The notes beneath the pieces are model-generated. The model was not told the origin of the DNA, did not search any database, and worked only from the letters and a program-made list of their open reading frames with translations. Positions 14,932 through 18,101 of a stretch of 18,101 bases of DNA are shown here, piece after piece. Within the stretch, counting starts at the first letter, position 1, and each line of letters begins with the position of its first letter. The position numbers were made by a program, and so were the translations under genes. Origin of the DNA: Acidimicrobiia bacterium (GTDB lineage: Bacteria > Actinomycetota > Acidimicrobiia > IMCC26256 > PALSA-555); contig JALHSW010000150.1 in the NCBI GenBank assembly GCA_022865365.1, positions 1-18,101 of the forward strand, given 5' to 3'.

Positions 14932-15737
14932 TACGTCCCGTCGTCGCGGCGCGTCCAGCCGGACGCGGCGAGGCTGCCGCCGTCGACGTGGAGGGTGGTG
15001 CCGGTGACGTAGCGAGCCAGGCCCGACGCGAGGAACACGATCGGGCCGGCGCAGTCGTCGACGTGACCCCAGCCCATCGGTACCTTGAGGTCGTAGGCCT
15101 CCCGCTGCCCCTGGCTCACCGCGTCGCCGAGACCCTCGTCGCCAGGCGTGGGAATGGCGTCGGGTGCGAGCGCGTTCACGCGGATGCCGCGCGGTGCGAG
15201 CTCGAGCGCCAACGTCTTCGTCAGGCTCTCGACCGCGGCCTTCATCGAAGCGTAGATCCCGAACCCGGGTGCGGCTCGCGACGCCTCGATCGACGTGACG
15301 TTCACGACCGATCCTCCGCGCGGCATCAGCGGTACGCAGCACCGCACGAAGTTGGTCACGCTCGTGAAGTTCTCGTCGATGAGCGAGCGCTGTCCCTTGG
15401 CGCTCACGTCGAGGACCGCGGCGTAGAACCCACCGCCGGCGTTGTTCACGAGCACGTCGATGTGCCCGAACGAACTCGCGAGCTCTCCGACCCAGGCTTC
15501 GACGGTTTCGGTGTCGCGCACGTCGAGCTGGGCGGTTGCACACCGTCGGCCGGTGCTCTCCACGTCGGCCGCCGTGACGCGCATCCCATCGGCGTCGCGA
15601 TCGCAGATCGCGAGGTCGGCGCCGAATCGAGCGAGGGCGCCGGCGGCCGCGGCGCCGATGCCCTGGGCGGCTCCGGTCACCAGTGCGACCTTGCCTGCGA
15701 GCGACACCGCGTCGGTCCCGATCATGCTGCCCAGCAT
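14922..15737 (-). CDS. SDR family oxidoreductase
   Basis: This 271-residue classical SDR has TGAAQGIG at 21-28, an acidic residue after the second strand (CDRDAD, suggesting NAD preference), NNAG at 98-101, Asn123, Ser149, Tyr162 and Lys166. The motif after the active-site helix is NALAPDAIPTP, so the usual PG is PD here. The C-terminal TLHVDGG is the common FabG-like ending followed by a short tail. Its ATG (15737), or a second in-frame ATG at 15725, lies 15 bp or 27 bp after the stop of the enoyl-CoA hydratase gene, so the two are one operon with the MFS gene. It probably oxidises or reduces a hydroxy/keto intermediate near the hydratase step. Neither start has a strong Shine-Dalgarno. Confidence 0.92.
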   Translation of the reverse strand: MLGSMIGTDAVSLAGKVALVTGAAQGIGAAAAGALARFGADLAICDRDADGMRVTAADVESTGRRCATAQLDVRDTETVEAWVGELASSFGHIDVLVNNAGGGFYAAVLDVSAKGQRSLIDENFTSVTNFVRCCVPLMPRGGSVVNVTSIEASRAAPGFGIYASMKAAVESLTKTLALELAPRGIRVNALAPDAIPTPGDEGLGDAVSQGQREAYDLKVPMGWGHVDDCAGPIVFLASGLARYVTGTTLHVDGGSLAASGWTRRDDGTYSP

Positions 15738-15752
15738 TCGATCATGTTTCGC

Positions 15753-16397
15753 TCACCGGAGTCTCCAGTCGACGCGATTCCCTGCGGCAAATCGCTCCTG
15801 GCCTTCCGCGATCAGGTCAACATCGTTCCCCAATCCCACGAACACGTCGGCCATCCGCAGCGCCTGGGTCCGCGCGAGCTCCTTGGCGAGCCAGACGGAT
15901 CGAACGGTGCCCTGCACCGCCACCGGGGGACCTTCGGCGATCTCGCGCGCCAGCTGCTGCGCCCGGGGGAGGAGATCCGCGGCCGGGACGACCTCCTGGA
16001 CGAGACCGACCTGCTGGGCCCGCGCGGCCGACATCCGCTCGTAGTTCCCGAGCAGGTAGAACGCGCCGCCACACGCGATGCCGTTCACTGCCGCGACGAC
16101 GGGCTTCCACAGATCGGCCGACTTCGGCCCGAGCGACAGACCGGGGTCGTCCATCATCCACGGCCCGCTCGGCTGGGGGATCACGTCGCCACGGTCGATG
16201 CCGGTGCAGAACGCCCGGTCGCCCGCGCCGGTGAGCACCACGGCGCGCACGTCGTCGTCGAAGCGGAAGTCGCGCCAGAGGCCGTGGAGCTCGCGGGTCA
16301 GCACGACATCGAAGGCGTTGAGGCGATCGGGGCGATTCAGGGTGACGGTCGCGACACCGTCGTCGACATCGCAGAGCAGGGTGTCGAACGCCGGCAC
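15753..16397 (-). CDS. Enoyl-CoA hydratase/isomerase family protein with probable internal deletion
   Basis: The 214-residue product matches crotonase-family proteins at both ends. The N-terminal part has VATVTLNRPDRLNAFD (about 16-31), VVLTGAGDRAFCTGID (first oxyanion-hole segment) and KPVVAAVNGIACGGAFYLLG. It then jumps directly to NYERMSAARAQQVGLVQEVVP, which normally lies about 40-45 residues further on. The usual middle block, containing the strand and helices after the second oxyanion-hole glycines and the positions of the catalytic acids in classical hydratases, is absent. Family members are usually about 255-260 residues. The frame is kept. The start is GTG with an AGGGTGG-like site. 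The enzyme would normally hydrate or isomerise an enoyl-CoA in beta-oxidation; this version may be inactive. It is the first gene of the operon with an SDR and an MFS transporter. Confidence 0.85.
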   Translation of the reverse strand: MPAFDTLLCDVDDGVATVTLNRPDRLNAFDVVLTRELHGLWRDFRFDDDVRAVVLTGAGDRAFCTGIDRGDVIPQPSGPWMMDDPGLSLGPKSADLWKPVVAAVNGIACGGAFYLLGNYERMSAARAQQVGLVQEVVPAADLLPRAQQLAREIAEGPPVAVQGTVRSVWLAKELARTQALRMADVFVGLGNDVDLIAEGQERFAAGNRVDWRLR

Positions 16398-16804
16398 GCG
16401 CCCACCCTACGCGGCGCGTGCCGAGGCGACGCAACGGTCGCCGACTGAAAGGCTCGCGACCTTCCTCCTTCGGGTGCGACACGATGGCTCGGACCATCGA
16501 GATGATGGCGGCGAGCAGTGCGATCACCGCGACGTTGATCACCCCGGGGCCGGGGCTCGGACCGCTCCCAGGCCAGAACGGTGCTCAACGGGTTCTGTCG
16601 TGGACGTGCACCCCCTCCTGTCGTCGTGGCTCCCTGGTGGCCGCGTCCGCCGTTCCTCGGACGCGAGAACGGCCACAAAGTCCGTGATCACCCGGAAGTT
16701 TGTCCGGTTCGGGACCTTCAGCCCTGGGGCCGTGGGCGCATGTCGCCGACGATGGAGCAAGAGCGCGACTCTCCGAGAAGCGGCTCGCCCAGAGAGGGGT
16801 CCTC
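16398..16804. other. Intergenic region of about 400 bp with no convincing gene
   Basis: This is the largest gap in the window, between the divergent hydratase operon and the receiver-like gene, and it should hold promoters for both. I found no frame with a good start, ribosome site and family resemblance. Two small inverted repeats are present: CGATGG / CCATCG (16482-16499) and CCGGA / TCCGG (16692-16707). Either could be an operator. A minus-strand frame from a GTG at 16542 encodes a short hydrophobic stretch but has no ribosome site and runs on as a shadow into the hydratase gene. Confidence 0.6.
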
Positions 16805-17236
16805 ATGGGATGTCGTGAACGGAAGCCGAGTTGGGGTGTGCGCGACGAGCGCCCGCGGGTCGTCGTCGAGAACCCCGACTTCGGTGTTGGGTTCGCGGTC
16901 GAACGGGTCCTCGAGAACGCCGGGTACGAGGTGGCCGTGTGCGGCGGACCCGACGGCCTTGTCGGGCAGGAATGTCCGCTGGTGTTCACGGGTGAGTGCG
17001 AGCTCGTGTCGGGCGCCGACGTCGTGGTGCACAGCCTGAATCCCGATCGGAGGGAGCACGCTGAAGTGCTGCGGGCACTCCGGGCAAGACATCCCGGCAC
17101 GCCGGTTGTGGTCGAGGTACCCGGCCCGAGCGCTGCTCGTCACCCGGGTCTTCTCGACGGCTGCGTTGTCGTGCCGTTCCCCGCGACGCGCGATTCGCTC
17201 GTCGGCGCGGTCGCGGAGGCGCTGGCGGAGCGCTGA
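16805..17236 (+). CDS. Receiver-like (pseudo-response-regulator) protein
   Basis: This 143-residue cytoplasmic protein has a predicted alternating alpha/beta pattern like a CheY-type receiver. It shows RVVVENPDFGVGFAVERVL (17-35), GYEVAVC (40-46), ADVVVHSLN (71-79, where the phospho-acceptor Asp normally ends the third strand), TPVVVEVPG (99-107) and CVVVPFPATRDSLVGAV (120-136, resembling the usual KPF-x-x-x-x-L ending). The acceptor Asp, the switch Ser/Thr and the conserved Lys all appear to be replaced. If the fold assignment is right, it would be a phosphorylation-independent pseudo-receiver. No DNA-binding output domain follows. The ATG at 16805 is chosen because GAGAGGGG lies five bases upstream; the frame is open further upstream to 16700. 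No kinase gene is adjacent. The assignment is from pattern only and could be wrong. Confidence 0.6.
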   Translation: MGCRERKPSWGVRDERPRVVVENPDFGVGFAVERVLENAGYEVAVCGGPDGLVGQECPLVFTGECELVSGADVVVHSLNPDRREHAEVLRALRARHPGTPVVVEVPGPSAARHPGLLDGCVVVPFPATRDSLVGAVAEALAER

Positions 17237-17248
17237 ACCCCGCTCCTA

Positions 17249-17278
17249 CGCTCCCCAGTCCGGCGCTCCCCAACTCGG
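17249..17278. repeat. Imperfect 15-bp tandem repeat upstream of the small ORF
   Basis: CGCTCCCCA occurs at 17249-17257 and 17264-17272, within two adjacent 15-bp units that match at 12 of 15 positions. It lies in the 66-bp gap between the receiver-like gene and the 106-residue protein. It has the same unit length as the repeats at 13583 and 14902. Confidence 0.6.
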
Positions 17279-17302
17279 CCGGTGACCGTGAGGAGTCCGA
17301 CG

Positions 17303-17623
17303 ATGTTCGTCCAGGTTGATCTGCGGTCGACGCCGCCCATCGTGAGCCTCGAGGAGTCGGCCGACACCAAGCAGTTCCACGTCGCCGTGGTCGGCGGGTC
17401 CGACGCGGGCCTGGTCTACGGCGCGCTCGTCGACGCCGCGGCGGGGCGCCTGGAGGGTGAAGACGCGTGGATCACGGTCGATGCGGTGCGGAGGATGGCG
17501 TCGGGTCGCGTCGGCCCGGAGTGGGACGACGACTTCGCGGCGATGCTCGAGTTCGCGCGCGGCAAGGGCTGGCTCGACGAGGCCGGCCACGCGATCAAGG
17601 CCCACGTGGAGTGGCCCGGCTGA
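17303..17623 (+). CDS. Small conserved-looking protein of unknown function
   Basis: This 106-residue soluble protein is not one I recognise. The ATG at 17303 is preceded by AGGAG with a 7-nt spacer, which favours it over the in-frame GTG at 17282. The sequence has an N-terminal beta-rich part (FVQVDL, PPIVSL, QFHVAVVGG), a central helical part (GALVDAAAGRL, ITVDAVRRMASG) and a C-terminal acidic helix (EWDDDFAAMLEFARGKGWLDE) followed by AIKAHVEWPG. No signal peptide, transmembrane segment or metal motif is visible. Good third-position G/C and a clear ribosome site support it as a real gene. It follows the receiver-like gene by 66 bp on the same strand and may be cotranscribed. Confidence 0.75.
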   Translation: MFVQVDLRSTPPIVSLEESADTKQFHVAVVGGSDAGLVYGALVDAAAGRLEGEDAWITVDAVRRMASGRVGPEWDDDFAAMLEFARGKGWLDEAGHAIKAHVEWPG

Positions 17624-17651
17624 ATCGACGACGCAGAGGGTGTCGGGGCGA

Positions 17652-18101
17652 TCAGCGGTGCAGGTGCGGTGCGACGTCCCGAGCGAATGCGTCCATCTGG
17701 TCGAGGAGCTCCTGGAGTGACCGGTTGCGAAACCGCACCTGGAGGTGGTTCACGCCCATCGCGCCGAACTCGTTGAGCCGCTCGGCGAGCATCTCCGGCG
17801 AGCCCGACAGCGTCTGTTCGCCGACGTCCCAGCCCGGGTCGCCCACGTAGAGGAACTCGCCGATCGTGCCGAGATCGATCGGCTGGTCGCCGAGGGTCTG
17901 CTTGCGGTGCTCGAGGAGGAACGCGATCTGGCCGGGCATCTCGGCACGCGGGGTGCCCTGGGGCAGCCAGCCGTCGCCGCGCTCGGCCGCCCGGCGCAGG
18001 GCGGGCTTCGACGAGCCGCCGACCCAGATGGGTACGGGCGTCTGGCGCGGTCTCGGAGCCATGCCGGCGTCGCAGAGATGCCCCCAGTAAGGCGTCTCGA
18101 T
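17652..18101 (-). CDS. LLM-class (probably F420-dependent) flavin/deazaflavin oxidoreductase, C-terminal part
   Basis: The reading frame is open to the right edge of the window, so the N-terminus is missing; about 149 residues are visible. The diagnostic segment is PVPIWVGGSSKPALRRAAERGDGWLP, the conserved strand and helix near the end of the luciferase-like barrel, followed by a typical C-terminal part (GSPEMLAERLNEFGAMGVNHLQVRF). Enzymes of this class in actinobacteria usually use reduced F420 for hydride transfer to or from small organic molecules. The N-terminal cofactor site is outside the window, so FMN use cannot be excluded. It converges on the 106-residue protein with 28 bp between the stops and no obvious terminator. 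Its substrate is unknown. Confidence 0.9.
   Translation of the reverse strand: METPYWGHLCDAGMAPRPRQTPVPIWVGGSSKPALRRAAERGDGWLPQGTPRAEMPGQIAFLLEHRKQTLGDQPIDLGTIGEFLYVGDPGWDVGEQTLSGSPEMLAERLNEFGAMGVNHLQVRFRNRSLQELLDQMDAFARDVAPHLHR

Noticed and set aside
16446..16542. Possible small membrane peptide on the minus strand (MINVAVIALLAAIISMVRAIV...)
   Set aside because: The hydrophobic stretch is suggestive, but there is no ribosome site before the GTG and no stop before the frame runs far into the hydratase gene in a shadow frame. I could not support it as a gene.
16482..16707. Small palindromes CGATGG/CCATCG and CCGGA/TCCGG as operators
   Set aside because: Arms of 5-6 bp in GC-rich DNA occur often by chance, and neither coincides with a recognisable promoter. 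They are noted in the intergenic entry only.

Overview
The window looks like chromosomal DNA of a high-GC actinobacterium. The coding strands are strongly G/C-biased at third positions, GTG starts are common, and the right end carries an LLM-class oxidoreductase of the kind that usually uses cofactor F420. A member of Acidimicrobiia or a related lineage is my best guess, but this is inference; there is no rRNA or phylogenetic marker. I saw no tRNA, CRISPR array, insertion sequence or phage gene.

Layout. (1) 1-2609, minus strand: a tight operon read leftward of a zinc-type medium-chain dehydrogenase (interrupted by an in-frame TAG), two short-chain dehydrogenases (SDRs) and the first codons of an unidentified gene. 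All three junctions are 4-bp ATGA or GTGA overlaps. (2) 2696-4680, plus: a phytanoyl-CoA dioxygenase-family 2-oxoglutarate oxygenase and an intact zinc dehydrogenase. (3) 4701-6065, minus: a Rieske ring-hydroxylating oxygenase alpha subunit. (4) 6088-6978, plus: an SDR of the 3-hydroxyacyl-CoA dehydrogenase (MFE-2-like) type. (5) 7136-13562, plus: a complete branched-chain-amino-acid-type (HAAT) ABC importer made of two tandem paralogous binding proteins, a LivH-LivM fusion permease and a LivG-LivF fusion ATPase. (6) 13535-16397, minus: enoyl-CoA hydratase (with an apparent internal deletion), SDR and MFS transporter. (7) 16805-17623, plus: a receiver-like protein lacking the usual phospho-acceptor Asp and a small unknown protein. 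(8) 17652-end, minus: the C-terminal part of an LLM oxidoreductase.

How it may work together. Two oxygenases of different chemistry, four SDRs, two zinc dehydrogenases, a crotonase and a dedicated importer suggest uptake and oxidative breakdown of a hydrophobic, probably alicyclic, terpenoid, steroid-like or branched organic compound. An imperfect palindrome at 7047-7060 matches the TNNAACNNGTTNNA form described for the steroid-catabolism repressor KstR. It overlaps the -35 element of a plausible promoter for the importer, which fits this idea without proving it.

The points most worth a second look are the KstR-like operator, the compact doubly fused importer with two cysteine-rich binding proteins, a strong intercistronic hairpin between those two genes, and two apparently damaged catabolic genes: a nonsense codon in one dehydrogenase and a missing block in the enoyl-CoA hydratase.
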